DNA of 64,000 nucleotides, from assembly GCA_022616435.1 (NCBI GenBank), contig JAKEET010000117.1, positions 1 through 64,000 on the forward strand. Direction: 5' to 3'. This stretch comes from Gemmataceae bacterium. Its GTDB lineage: Bacteria; Planctomycetota; Planctomycetia; Gemmatales; Gemmataceae. Numbering within the stretch: the first letter of the stretch is position 1; every line of letters begins with the position of its first letter. The notes beneath the pieces are model-generated. The model had not been told where the DNA came from and ran no database searches. It saw nothing but the letters and a program-made list of their open reading frames with translations. The position numbers and the translations under genes are program-made. Positions 27,801-37,909 of the stretch are shown here, piece by piece.

Positions 27801-30188
27801 CGGCGCGTCAAATCGACGCCGCAAGTGGACACCTGGATCAAGGTCAGCTTGCAGCAGCAGACGCTGGCCGGCGCCAAGGACGCCAACGAACGCAAGCTGC
27901 TCGAAGCGAAGCTGGCGGCCGAAACCGAACGCCGCAAGGCCGCCGAGGCCGAAGCCCAGCGCAGCCAGGAGGCGTATCAAGCCGCCCTGGCGCTGGCCCA
28001 CAAGGCCCTGGCGGCCAAGCAGTACGCGGTCGCCGAGACCAGGTACCACGAGGCCGGCAAGTTCTTCAAGACCGACGCCGTGCTCATCGGGCTGCGCAAA
28101 GTCGAAGCGGCCCGCGCGGAGGTTGCCGCCAAGGCCAAGGCGGGGCAGGATCAGACCGTGCGCGTCAAGCAACTGGTCGCCCAGGGGAGATCCGCACTCG
28201 ACGCCAAGGACTACGGCAAGGCCATCGCGGCGTACCAGCAGGCCAAGAAGCTGGCGCCCGACAACGTCGAGATGCTGGCCGGCCTGACCCAGGCCGAGGA
28301 AGCCCGCACCCGGCACGCGGCCAGCGCCAAGCGCCAGGCCGAGGACGCGGCCCGGGCCAAGGAGTTCCAGCGGCTGTTGCAGAGCGGCCGGGCGAACTTG
28401 AAAGCCAAGCAGTACGACGCCGCCGCGGTCGCGCTCACCGAAGCGCTCAAGCTGAATCCGGGCGATGCTGCCGCCACGGCCGCGTTGAAGGACGCCGAGG
28501 CGGGACGGAAGAAGCCCGCGGTAGACGCCAAGGCCGCCGCCGCGGCGAAGCAGAAGACCGAAGCGTACCAGAAGCTGATCGGCGACGGCCGGCTGGCGCT
28601 GGAGACAAAACGCTATGACGACGCCATCAAGTCCTTCAGCGCCGCCCAGAAGCTGTTGCCGGGGGACCAAACCTCGGCCGGCTACTTGAAGGAAGCGCAG
28701 CAGGCGAAGAGCGAAAGCGTCGCGGCCGTGGCCGCCGCGGCCAAGAAACGCGCCGAGGAAATCCAGCGGAAGTCCGACGTGCGGAGGGCGCTGACCCAGG
28801 GCCGCACCGCCCTGGCCGCCAAGGACCTGGGCGCCGCGGCCAAGGCCTTCGCTCAGGCCGCGAAGCTCGCGCCCGGGGATGCCGACGTGGAGCGCGCCCT
28901 GCGCGACCTGGGACAGGCCCAGAAACTCGCCCAGGTAGAGGCGGCGGCGCAGGCCAAGCGCGACCGGCAGTTCCAGGACCTGCTGACCAGCGGCAAGAAG
29001 TCCTTCGCCGCCAAGAAGTACGACGAGGCAATCAAGATCTTCGGCGAGGCGGCGGCGCTGAATCCCGACGACAAATCGGCCCGCGATCTGTTGCGACAGG
29101 CCCAGAAGGCGCAGGCCGATGCCAGCTTCGCCGACGACGTCGGCAAGCGCGCTCGCGCCGAGAAAGTCAAGGACCTGCTGAGCACGAGCCGGGCCGCTCT
29201 CAAGAAGAAGGACTTCGACGCGGCGGAGAAGGCCCTCAACGAAGCCAGGAAGCTGGCCCCGAGCGACACCGACGTCGCCCGAGCCCTGCGCGAGCTGAGC
29301 GACGCCCGCAAGACCAGCGACGCGTCCAAGACCGACACCGAGTTCCAGCAGGCGCTGGCGGCCGGGCAAAGGGCCATGGAAACCAAGAACTACAAGGCCG
29401 CCGTCCAAGCCTACCAGGCCGCGGCCAAGCTGAAGCCGAACGACACGCGCGTGCCGGGCCTGCTCGAGATCGCCCTGCGCGAGCAGCGCCGCGCCGACGC
29501 CGCCGCGACCACCCTGGCCGAATACAACGCCTACATGGCCTTCGGCCAGAAGGCGCTGGCCACGAAGAACTACAAGGGCGCCGTCAAGGCGTTCCAGGAG
29601 GCCGCCCGCGTCATGCCCGGCGACCCGCGCGCCGCCGCCTTGTTGAAACAGGCGCAAGTCGCCGCCCGGGGCGATGCCAAGGACGGTCCGAAGAAGAAGG
29701 ACGATGTCAAGAAGAAGGACGACGACGAGCCGAAGAAAGCCATCAAGAAGAAGGATGACGACAAGAAAAAGGACGACTTGAAGAAGAAGGACGACGAGCC
29801 GAAGAAGGCGATCAAGAAGAAGGATGACGACAAAAAAGATGACAAGAAAAACGCGGCCGCCTCCGAGGACCAGCAATACCGGCAGTTCCTGACCGCCGGG
29901 GTGAAGGCCCTGAAAGCCAAGAGGTACGACGACGCGGTCAAGTGGTTCACGGCCGCGCAAAAGCTGATGCCCGACGATCCGGAGCCCGACCAGTACTTGA
30001 AGCAAGCGCAGAAGCTGCTGAAGAAGGAACAAAAGAAGAAAACCAGCTGGCTCGTCCCCGACGAGTCATGGCGTTACGAGCCGCCGGCATTACGCGCGTC
30101 GGTCCGTCGCTTCGATCCGGCCGTGTCGGTGGCGCGGTCGCGGAACGGTTGGCGCCTCGGAGTGCAGTCAATGCGCTTGACTGCATGA
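24885..30188 (+). CDS. Giant lipoprotein with two CsgG-like domains and many TPR repeats
   Basis: 1767 residues. ATG at 24885 follows AAGGAGG by seven or eight bases; MRQLLLSLIPITLLMTLACS is a lipoprotein signal with Cys 19. Two regions look like CsgG/FlgO-type domains: about 293-425 (ISVADFEVRVDVG ... RYLVLGSVRPLSGVTI) and 577-705 (RIAVLDFATFG ... RYFVVGALVETASF). Between and around them lie TPR-like repeats; the C-terminal array (about 947-1708) has at least eleven copies of the form RSALDAKDYGKAIAAYQQA. Pro-rich (about 440-520) and KKKDD-rich (about 1602-1655) low-complexity stretches interrupt it. It is probably a periplasmic scaffold; the partner is unknown. Confidence 0.85.
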   Translation: MRQLLLSLIPITLLMTLACSRPDPGKGTKPAGGDGGKVVVAPPAGDKVAKATTNGVTTGAKQPEPEKEPAEDSNDDKYEAALTEGLMQMADQNWSQALLSFQAAQRFNDTQFIRGEIAKLKQRVDQEAAAEKTVSDIEKVLEEGKAAEAVQLAHLALKEFGDGDASDQLVKLRLQADALATASKREDDDTRIQRYRGEGEAALREQNLRAAAIAFEQAVQLRADARLQGQLDDIRDKLQKYDGLRRRAQELRRDPQQLEDALAALNDAARHWDTLQVRQEIDECNLALQKRRDNISVADFEVRVDVGFPDAGRTVAEELLPHFKSRFDLVERAQIGKLIEELKLEDSFDDDIDQQRELARLAKVRYLVLGSVRPLSGVTINARLVDARSGLVVQTAKVVAANVEEAIPLLPELAKQLLMSDEEKLAYDLAQARLAKRIEPPPDDAPLPPPPPPPAAAVVVVPPPVVEVPAPPPFAGVTFDLFRRLPPPPVLIKVAAPPPPTVVVNHRLLHASLHLGDDLFRRGRYAEAQRHFEFALNLSPGNFDLRLRLERTRPHLPPPVVVARPVVIVQPPPIIVRHRIAVLDFATFGDPRVVPPGLGPWTAHHLAPYFRSRYDVIDPSEVYWWMGRMGMSMRDLLVDAGARRWLARAVGVRYFVVGALVETASFNVHTYMIDAEFGYLHSSAHIHARNPRELKLRLGELAHLTMCDPGERTRIFAEQDRFNALIVRGRQHYDRRDFGVAVTVFEDALRLRPGHVEVLFHLTNARRQAEILALEEARRQQFLRQQALAAEAARRQWELARAAELARIRAAKEAVLLVEVDRRRLEENRLRAHQDLLVRARVAIKTNNFALAIDFFKGAADIVPARPVVVGFTPQQDIYRELALARAESERAAKVRAAQAAAVREAALRAEREKQLAIANAKLVKTKQALAASRQKADEERDRLLYQASFDEGQRLFGQGNYQAALSSFQAARRVKSTPQVDTWIKVSLQQQTLAGAKDANERKLLEAKLAAETERRKAAEAEAQRSQEAYQAALALAHKALAAKQYAVAETRYHEAGKFFKTDAVLIGLRKVEAARAEVAAKAKAGQDQTVRVKQLVAQGRSALDAKDYGKAIAAYQQAKKLAPDNVEMLAGLTQAEEARTRHAASAKRQAEDAARAKEFQRLLQSGRANLKAKQYDAAAVALTEALKLNPGDAAATAALKDAEAGRKKPAVDAKAAAAAKQKTEAYQKLIGDGRLALETKRYDDAIKSFSAAQKLLPGDQTSAGYLKEAQQAKSESVAAVAAAAKKRAEEIQRKSDVRRALTQGRTALAAKDLGAAAKAFAQAAKLAPGDADVERALRDLGQAQKLAQVEAAAQAKRDRQFQDLLTSGKKSFAAKKYDEAIKIFGEAAALNPDDKSARDLLRQAQKAQADASFADDVGKRARAEKVKDLLSTSRAALKKKDFDAAEKALNEARKLAPSDTDVARALRELSDARKTSDASKTDTEFQQALAAGQRAMETKNYKAAVQAYQAAAKLKPNDTRVPGLLEIALREQRRADAAATTLAEYNAYMAFGQKALATKNYKGAVKAFQEAARVMPGDPRAAALLKQAQVAARGDAKDGPKKKDDVKKKDDDEPKKAIKKKDDDKKKDDLKKKDDEPKKAIKKKDDDKKDDKKNAAASEDQQYRQFLTAGVKALKAKRYDDAVKWFTAAQKLMPDDPEPDQYLKQAQKLLKKEQKKKTSWLVPDESWRYEPPALRASVRRFDPAVSVARSRNGWRLGVQSMRLTA

Positions 30189-30201
30189 TCTGGGGGAACT
30201 C

Positions 30202-30232
30202 GTTGTGGCACGTCTCCCGACCGTGCCACAAC
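30202..30232 (+). terminator. Strong hairpin after the giant TPR gene
   Basis: GTTGTGGCACG (30202-30212) pairs perfectly with CGTGCCACAAC (30222-30232), 14 bases after the stop. There is no T-run behind it, so it is a 3'-end hairpin or Rho-assisted terminator at best. Confidence 0.4.
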
Positions 30233-30384
30233 CAGAAGAGCGACGTCATGCTTTCTTATTCATGTCACCCGGAAATCTGTGGTTGAACGTTCTCCGGTGG
30301 TAAAATTTAGATGTAAACGGGGAACTCGCACTAAGACATTTCTCCAACACGAGCGCCATTCGTTCGAAGTCCCGGAGCCTTAGA

Positions 30385-31608
30385 ATGCGTTTCCACTTCG
30401 CTGCTATCCTTTGGTTCTTCGCATTTTTCAACGCCGCTCATGCGGGACAACCATTCGATCCAACTCAGGAAAAGTCCGTGGCCGAGGCCGACGGTACACT
30501 CAAGCATCTGTGGAAAGACCTGGCCGACACGGACGCGGCGAAAGCTTATCGGGCCATTTGGGCCTTAACAAAAACCCCCAAGGAAACGGTTGCCTTTTTC
30601 GCCGGAAGATTGGAGCGGACAGCGGCGCCCGACCAGCGTCAGGTCGAACGTTGGATCGAACATCTGACCAGTGAGACCTTTGCTGTGCGTGACAAAGCGA
30701 ATGTTTTGCGGCGACGCGGCGTTCACTCCGGACGGAAAAACGCTGGCAGTGACGATTCGCCAGCACCAGTCCGGGGACCGGGGGAAAATCCAGCTCCTGG
30801 ACCCAGCGACGGGTCGGTCGCAAGGATTATTGGATAGCACCACCTTGGGGCGCCGGTTGGCGTTCTCAGCCGACGCGCGGCTTTTGGCGCTGGCGGCCGG
30901 CGCCGGAGTGCGGCTTTGGGATTTGGCATCACGTCAGGAACTGACCGCCAAGATCGATGCCCATACGTGCCATCCATCACAAATCATCGTTTCGTCGAAG
31001 GGTTTCGTCGCGACCGCCAGCGATGACAACACGGTGCGCATCTGGGATGCCGCCACCACCAAGCAACGACAGAGATTCGTCGGCGAGGGTTGGATGCGCG
31101 CTATCGCCCTGTCTCCGGACGGCGCCCTGGTCGCTGCGTCAAGCATGAGCAATGTGGTGTATGGAACACCAGCACTCCCCGCGAAATCTATGGGCTGGCG
31201 GGTCACGGCAACGTGGGCGGACTACGCACGCTTCGTTTTCTTCCCGATGGCCAGGGTTTGCTCTCCTGGGGAGACGACAACTATCTTCGTCACTGGGAAA
31301 TAAAAACCGGCAAAGCGCGTTTTGAACGTCGAGTTCCGCCCGAGGCAAAAGATTTTGAGTCGGCTGCCTTCACTCCCGACGGAAAGACGCTCGTGCTCGA
31401 CGCCGGCGCACATTTTCACTTGTTCGATACAGCCACCGGCGAGGAGACCCTCAAATTTCCCAAACAGGGCCGCCTGCTAAGTAACTTGGCAATCACGACC
31501 GACAGCAAGACGCTCCTGTCTAGCGCCTGTGGCGATGGCCAGGCGGGCAACCACCCGGTGTCCTTGTGGGACCTTTCTTCCGGAACAACCTGGCAGCAAC
31601 TGCTGCTG
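30385..31608 (+). pseudogene. Decayed WD40-repeat protein gene
   Basis: ATG at 30385 follows GGAG and encodes a good signal peptide (FAAILWFFAFFNAAHA) and a helical start (LWKDLADTDAAKAYRAIW) typical of large planctomycete HEAT/WD40 proteins. After FAVRDKA (about 30690) the homology jumps frame and skips the HEAT region, continuing as WD40 blades (AAFTPDGKTLAVTI, VATASDDNTVRIWD). At about 31150 it changes frame again (GLLSWGDDNYLRHWEIKTG, then HLFDTATGEETLKF). It ends abruptly after VSLWDLSSG, where the sequence becomes the antisense of a kinase gene. At least two frameshifts and an internal deletion make a functional product unlikely. Confidence 0.8.
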
Positions 31609-32455
31609 TCGCCGCGCGCTTGCTCGGGGCTCATGTAGGCCGGCGTCCCCACCGCCTGCCCGACCTGAGTGATGTGGATGTCGCCGTCGGTCCGCTTGGC
31701 GAGACCGAAGTCCATCAGGCGTGGCGTCAGCTCCGGCGCACGTGCCTCACTCCTGACCTCGGACCCCCGGCTCCCGGCTTCGGACCGACCCCCGACGCCC
31801 GGCCTCCGATCCCGGACCCCTCTCCCCTGACTCCCGACTCCTGGCTCCCGACTCCCGACCCCTGACTCCTGACTCCTGATCCTTGACTTCTGGCCACCGA
31901 TTCGAGCATGATGTTGGACGGCTTGACGTCGCGGTGCACGACGCCCCGTTCATGGGCGTAGTGCAGGGCGTCGGCCATCGCCGCGACCCACTGGGCCGCT
32001 TCAGTCGGCGTCGGCCGCCGGCTCGAGATGTAGTCCGTCAGCGTGACGCCGTCGACGAACTCGCAGACGATGAACGGCACGCCGTCGGCCTGGCCGATTT
32101 CGAAGATCGGTACGATGGCGGGATGGTGGAGCTGGGCGGCGGTGCGTGCCTCGCGCACGAAACGATCGAGGCCGTCGTTGCTGCCCAGCACATGCTCGGG
32201 GTGCGGCACCTTGACGGCGACGATGCGGTCCAGCTCGGTGTCGCGGGCCCGGTAGACAGTTCCGAACCCGCCCCGGCCGACGAGCTGCAAGAGCTGGAAC
32301 TTTCCGAGCTGCCGCGGCTGCTCCTTGCTGGTCCAGCCGACCGTCGTGCCCGTGGACAGGTGAATGCTCGAGCCGCACGACGAGCAGATGACGTCGCCGC
32401 TCGCGGTCGCCGACCCTTCGACGGGCGACTGGCAGTGCGGACAGATCAGGTCCAT
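31609..32455 (-). pseudogene. Truncated, frameshifted Ser/Thr kinase gene
   Basis: Reading leftwards from ATG 32455, the product starts with a zinc ribbon (ICPHCQSP ... VICSSCGSS) and a normal kinase N-lobe and catalytic loop: GRGGFGTVY, VAVKVP, HRDVKPSNIML. After that a run of about 40 residues rich in GSGVRSQ (encoded by a repeat at 31745-31890) interrupts the domain, the frame changes near 31740, and the kinase resumes as RLMDFGLAKRTDG and GTPAYMSPEQARGDSS. It then stops at about 31609, where the WD40 fragment on the other strand begins. The C-lobe is missing, so the protein cannot be an active kinase. Confidence 0.85.
31745..31890. repeat. CTCCTGACTCCCGA-type degenerate tandem repeat
   Basis: About 145 bases made of short units such as CTCCTGACTCC, CTCCCGACTCC and CTCCTGATCC. 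On the minus strand it puts repeated GSGVRSQ and ESGVR into the broken kinase, between the catalytic loop and the DFG motif, where no insertion is tolerated. Confidence 0.8.
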
Positions 32456-32677
32456 GAGTATTGGGATATGGTCCAGCTTGGGCAATGCAAGGAAAAACGA
32501 CCCCCGGGATCAATGGTCCAACACGACGATCGAACACAAACAGCGAGCGCGGGTCCTTCTGACGAAATGTGCGCGCGACTCTGCGCCGGGGCGAATCGCC
32601 ATCAAAAATCGCAGTCTCCGCTTGGCAAGCGGGCCGACCGCGGACACAATAGGAGCAACCTCACCGCAGGTTGCCTC

Positions 32678-34054
<1,377 letters not shown>

Positions 34055-34107
34055 TCGCCGTTCGGTGGCGTTGCCTGCTGTTGAACATCCGAATGCGCTT
34101 GCCAATC

Positions 34108-34260
34108 GGGGTGGCATGCTTTCGCCGATCCCTCGCGACGCGTGAAAAATGGGGACCATCACGGCGAAAGCATGCTGTCCTCGGCGCGACCCGCATGCTT
34201 TCGCGGTGTTGGTCCAGAAAACCTCTGCATCGCGTGGGAGCCGCGAAAGCATGCCACCCC
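34108..34260. repeat. Composite inverted-repeat element (GGCATGCTTTCGC family)
   Basis: GCATGCTTTCGC occurs at 34114-34125 and 34193-34204, and its complement at 34164-34175 and 34243-34254, making two hairpin pairs side by side. The outer ends extend to an 18-bp perfect inverted repeat, GGGGTGGCATGCTTTCGC at 34108-34125 against 34243-34260. It lies in the 258-base spacer between the DUF1501 and sialidase-like genes. Confidence 0.85.
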
Positions 34261-34312
34261 GCGCAATTGCGATATGAAGTCGATAGACCCCATCTACTTT
34301 CATGGTGATCTC

Positions 34313-35308
34313 ATGCATCGATCCGTCCTTTCCATCCTCGCCTTGACGTATGTTGCCGGCTCGGCCGATGCCCAGCAACAAGTCATCGGCGTCAAGGAGC
34401 GTGTCCGCATCGCCTCGGGCGTCGGCGGCCATATCCATCCGGCGCTGTGCATCACCAGGAAGGGAACCCTGATCGCGATCTTCAGCCAATCTGACTACAA
34501 GGACTTGAAGATCGCGCGCTCGACCGACGGCGGCAAGACCTGGACCAAGCCGGCGCCGTACCCGCACACCGAAAAGACCTCGTTCTATCCCGGCGCGTTG
34601 ACCACGCTCGGCGACGGCCGCATCGTGCACGCCTGGAACGTGTGGTATCCGCAAGAGAAGAAGAAGTCGCGCTATGTCGCCTTCTCCTTCAGCAGCGACG
34701 ACGGCCTGACCTGGAGCGAGCCGACGAGCCTGCCCAAGAACCCGGACAAGGAGAGCGTCGTCCGCCATCCGATCGTCGAGCTGTCGCCCAGGCAATGGCT
34801 GTTCGCGCTCGCGGACAAGACCGTGACCTACGATCCGGCTTCGGAGAAGTTGACGCCGTTCGGCGACGGCCGCGTCCATGGGCTGGTCCCGATCGTGCGC
34901 ACGCAGAAAGGAACCCTCGTCGGCGGCGCCGGACTGCGTTCGACCGACGGCGGCAAGACCTGGGCCAAGGTGAGCCCGTTCCCCAAGATCGCCGACCAGG
35001 GTTGGCGCCATGAGTTGCTCGCGCTGTCGAACGGCTGGATCGTGGCATCGGACATTGTCGGCCCTGGCATTGGCGGCGAGACGATCAGCTTCATCGTTTC
35101 GCGGGACGACGGCGCGAGCTGGGACGTGAAGAACCCGATGGTCTACTATCATCCCGGCCGGCCGATCGGCGGACGTGCATGTCCCAAATCAGTCGAGGTG
35201 GATGGGCAAACGCTCGGCACGGTCTTCTACGATACCGACGCCAAGCAAGACGGCGGCTCAGGCGTGTTCTTCCTGCGGACGCCGCTGACGCGGCTGCAGG
35301 GGAAGTGA
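34313..35308 (+). CDS. Secreted sialidase-like (BNR/Asp-box) protein
   Basis: 331 residues. ATG at 34313 gives a signal peptide, MHRSVLSILALTYVAGSADA, cut before QQQ. The mature protein is a six-bladed propeller of the exo-alpha-sialidase type: Asp-boxes STDGGKTW (twice), SSDDGLTWSE and SRDDGASWD mark the blades, with FRIP-like strand IHPALCITRKGTLIAIF. Family members cleave sialic acid or related sugars, but many planctomycete members lack a proven sialidase activity, and the catalytic Tyr/Glu cannot be assigned by eye. It follows the DUF1501 gene on the same strand, separated by a repeat element. Confidence 0.85.
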   Translation: MHRSVLSILALTYVAGSADAQQQVIGVKERVRIASGVGGHIHPALCITRKGTLIAIFSQSDYKDLKIARSTDGGKTWTKPAPYPHTEKTSFYPGALTTLGDGRIVHAWNVWYPQEKKKSRYVAFSFSSDDGLTWSEPTSLPKNPDKESVVRHPIVELSPRQWLFALADKTVTYDPASEKLTPFGDGRVHGLVPIVRTQKGTLVGGAGLRSTDGGKTWAKVSPFPKIADQGWRHELLALSNGWIVASDIVGPGIGGETISFIVSRDDGASWDVKNPMVYYHPGRPIGGRACPKSVEVDGQTLGTVFYDTDAKQDGGSGVFFLRTPLTRLQGK

Positions 35309-35322
35309 CGGTCCTTGCTTCG

Positions 35323-37764
35323 TCAATGATTGAACACGAACTCCAGCGAATTGAGCAGACTCCACGCGAGGTCCTCGGCCGCGGCGCGGCGCTGACTTGA
35401 GCCGCGGGTCAGATGCTTGACGGCCGTCGCCTTCTCGTCGGCTGTGGGAAAACGGCTCAGGAACGTCAGGTACATCTCGTCAACCAGGGCGGCGTCGTCG
35501 GTGTGCATCTGCACCAGCTTGGCGATCCGGCCGCGGTCGTGGCTCAGCTTCGCGTGGATTTCCGGCGAATTGAGCAGGTGCAGCACCTGCGATACGCCTG
35601 GCTCGTGGTTGCGCTCGCACTCGCAGGCCGTGACCCGCTGCGGCCGGCCAAACAGCTTCAGGAAGTAATGCGGCGTCTTGCTGTCCCAGAGCTGGATGGC
35701 GCGGGTGCCGGGCGGAGCGCCGTTGAACCGCTCCGCGATGCCGGTGGTCTGGCTGACCATGTCGAGGAGCACTTCGGCGTCGATGCGGCGGAACAGAGCG
35801 CGAGCGGCGTTGATCTCGTCGTCGGCGTTCGTCGGATTCGGCTTGGTGGAGCGCTGATAGGCCGCCGACGCCGTAATCGCGCGAATCAATTGCTTGACGT
35901 CGAACTTGGTCGCCGCGACGTGCTTGGCCAGGGCGTCGAGCAGTTCTGGATTGCTGGGTGGGTTGGTGTCGCGGACGTCGTCCACCGGCTCGACCAGGCC
36001 GCGGCCGAGGAAGTGAGCCCACAGGCGATTGGCCAGGTTCTTGGCGAACCACGGGTTCTCCGGCGAAGTGAACCACGCCGCCAGCGCGACCCGGCGGTCG
36101 CCGGCGGGCGACGCGGCCGGCATCGCCGCGCCCAGCACGTGGGCGTGGATCTTTTCCCCCGTTCGCGGATGCGTCGTTTGCGGATCGCCCGCGGCTTCCA
36201 GCAACTCGCCGCGCGGCGCCGCTTTCACATTCACCGGCGTGAAGAACGCCTGCATGCCGAAGTAATCCGCCTGGCTCCAGCGATCGAACGGATGGTGATG
36301 GCACTCGGCGCAGGCGATGCGCACGCCGAGGAAGATCTGCGACAACGCGCTGGCCGCGTCGCCGGGCTTCTTGACCACCTTGTAGAAGCTCGCGGGGCCG
36401 CTCTCGTCCAGCGGGCCCTCCGCCAGCAACAGCTCGCGCGCGAACTGGTCGAACGGCTTGTTCCCGGCCAGGTTGTCGCGTATCCAGCGGTAGAACCCGT
36501 AGGCCCGCTTGTGGCCGAGCGCTTGCCGGTCGACGCGCAGCAGGTCGGCCCACTTCAGCGCCCAGTAGTCGGCGTACTCGGGCCGGTCGAGCAGCTCATT
36601 CACCAGCCGCGTTCGTTTCGCGGGGTCCTTGTCCGTCAGGAAGCGCCGCGCCTCGTCGGCCGTGGGCAAGGTGCCGATGACGTCGAGATACACGCGCCGC
36701 AGATAGGTCGCGTCATCGGCCGGCGCCGACGGCAGCATGTTCAGCTTCCGCAGCTTCGTATGCACGTGACCGTCGATGAAGTTGTGCTCGACGAGCGGCG
36801 GGTACTGCGCGATCTTCTCGGGCCTTGGGATCAGCGCCCGAAACGTGTCCACCGCGCCCAGGTAGCTCGCCATGACCGCGACCTCGCCCGGCATGGTCCC
36901 GACGCTGACCAGCCCGTCCTCGCTGACCGAGGCCAGGCCTTCGCGATTCACCTGAAACCGCGCGTGCTGGGTGACGTCGATCTCGCGGTTGTCGCTGATC
37001 CGGGCGATGACCCGCAACTGCTGCAGCGCCTTCATGTCCAGCAGCCGTTCGTGCGGCTCGACCTTGATCCCAGTGACGCGCGGCGCGTCCTTCGCCCCCA
37101 TTGGCGTGCCTGCCGCGATCCAGCCGCGCAGCGTCTCGTAATCCTGTGTGCCGGTCCGGATGCGGACGCCGCCGCCATGGGCCATGGCGCCCGACGCCTT
37201 GGTCAAGAGCAAGCTCGCCTCCGGCGCCGCGGGGACGACGCGCCGGCCACGCGCTTCCTTGGTCAGGGCCGCATGGTCCGCGGCCGGGTCGAAGCCGAAC
37301 ACCGACAGCTTGAAGCCGTTCTGCCCCTCGGCGTTGCCGTGGCAGCCGGCGCTGTTGCAGCCGTACCGGTTGAACAGCGGGATGATGTCGTTCTCGAAGT
37401 GGAACGCACGCGGCCGGGCGGCGTCCTTGACGTCCACCGCGATCGTGCGTTTGCGGCCTTTCACCTCGACGTGGACCTGCGTCGTGCCGTCGCGCCGGCC
37501 GCGGACGATGCCGGCGCTGGTCACCTGCGCGATCGCCGGGTCCTGCACCTGGAAGCGAGCGTCGGCCGTGAGATCGACGAGCCGGCCGGCCGCGGTCTTG
37601 CCGTGCACCAGCAGCGTGTAGACGCTGTTGGGCCCCGACAAGCGAACGTGCGCGGGATCGACGATGATCTCGGCGACCGGCGCGTCGACGACGGGTGTGT
37701 CGGCGCGGACAATCGGCGCGAAGACGAAGATGGAGACCAGCGCGGCGAGAGGGCGGAAGGTCAT
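35323..37764 (-). CDS. PSD1-type DUF1549/DUF1553 protein with Ig-like and cytochrome-like parts
   Basis: 813 residues, secreted (MTFRPLAALVSIFVFAPIVRA). Residues about 28-112 form a BIG2-type Ig domain. Residues about 130-145 hold GCNSAGCHG, the CxxxxCH haem-like site of planctomycete cytochromes, and a further BIG2-like part spans about 230-310. DUF1549 follows (about 335-540, with ACAECHHHPFDRW), then DUF1553 to the C-terminus (ENPWFAKNLANRLWAHFLGR, ACECERNHEPG). Such proteins pair with DUF1501 proteins, and roles in carbohydrate binding or electron transfer are guessed but unproven. ATG at 37764 gives the signal peptide; an upstream start would bury it. Confidence 0.92.
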   Translation of the reverse strand: MTFRPLAALVSIFVFAPIVRADTPVVDAPVAEIIVDPAHVRLSGPNSVYTLLVHGKTAAGRLVDLTADARFQVQDPAIAQVTSAGIVRGRRDGTTQVHVEVKGRKRTIAVDVKDAARPRAFHFENDIIPLFNRYGCNSAGCHGNAEGQNGFKLSVFGFDPAADHAALTKEARGRRVVPAAPEASLLLTKASGAMAHGGGVRIRTGTQDYETLRGWIAAGTPMGAKDAPRVTGIKVEPHERLLDMKALQQLRVIARISDNREIDVTQHARFQVNREGLASVSEDGLVSVGTMPGEVAVMASYLGAVDTFRALIPRPEKIAQYPPLVEHNFIDGHVHTKLRKLNMLPSAPADDATYLRRVYLDVIGTLPTADEARRFLTDKDPAKRTRLVNELLDRPEYADYWALKWADLLRVDRQALGHKRAYGFYRWIRDNLAGNKPFDQFARELLLAEGPLDESGPASFYKVVKKPGDAASALSQIFLGVRIACAECHHHPFDRWSQADYFGMQAFFTPVNVKAAPRGELLEAAGDPQTTHPRTGEKIHAHVLGAAMPAASPAGDRRVALAAWFTSPENPWFAKNLANRLWAHFLGRGLVEPVDDVRDTNPPSNPELLDALAKHVAATKFDVKQLIRAITASAAYQRSTKPNPTNADDEINAARALFRRIDAEVLLDMVSQTTGIAERFNGAPPGTRAIQLWDSKTPHYFLKLFGRPQRVTACECERNHEPGVSQVLHLLNSPEIHAKLSHDRGRIAKLVQMHTDDAALVDEMYLTFLSRFPTADEKATAVKHLTRGSSQRRAAAEDLAWSLLNSLEFVFNH

Positions 37765-37909
37765 ACGGCAAGGGCCTTGGTCGGCGGGGAGGCGAGTTTG
37801 GACCCGGCAGGTTGGTTGATTCAAGTGTATCAGCGGGCGCGGCGAAGTGAAAGGGGCAAAGCTTTCAGCGGGCAGCCAACGGATCGCTGACCGCTGAAAG
37901 CTGACCGCT

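Noticed and set aside
31745-31890. CTCCTGACTCC run as a CRISPR array
   Set aside because: Units of about 7-14 bases without spacers; it is a low-complexity run inside a broken gene.
35413-37890. Long rightward open frame of over 800 codons
   Set aside because: Antisense of the PSD1-type gene, which has clear DUF1549/DUF1553 motifs.
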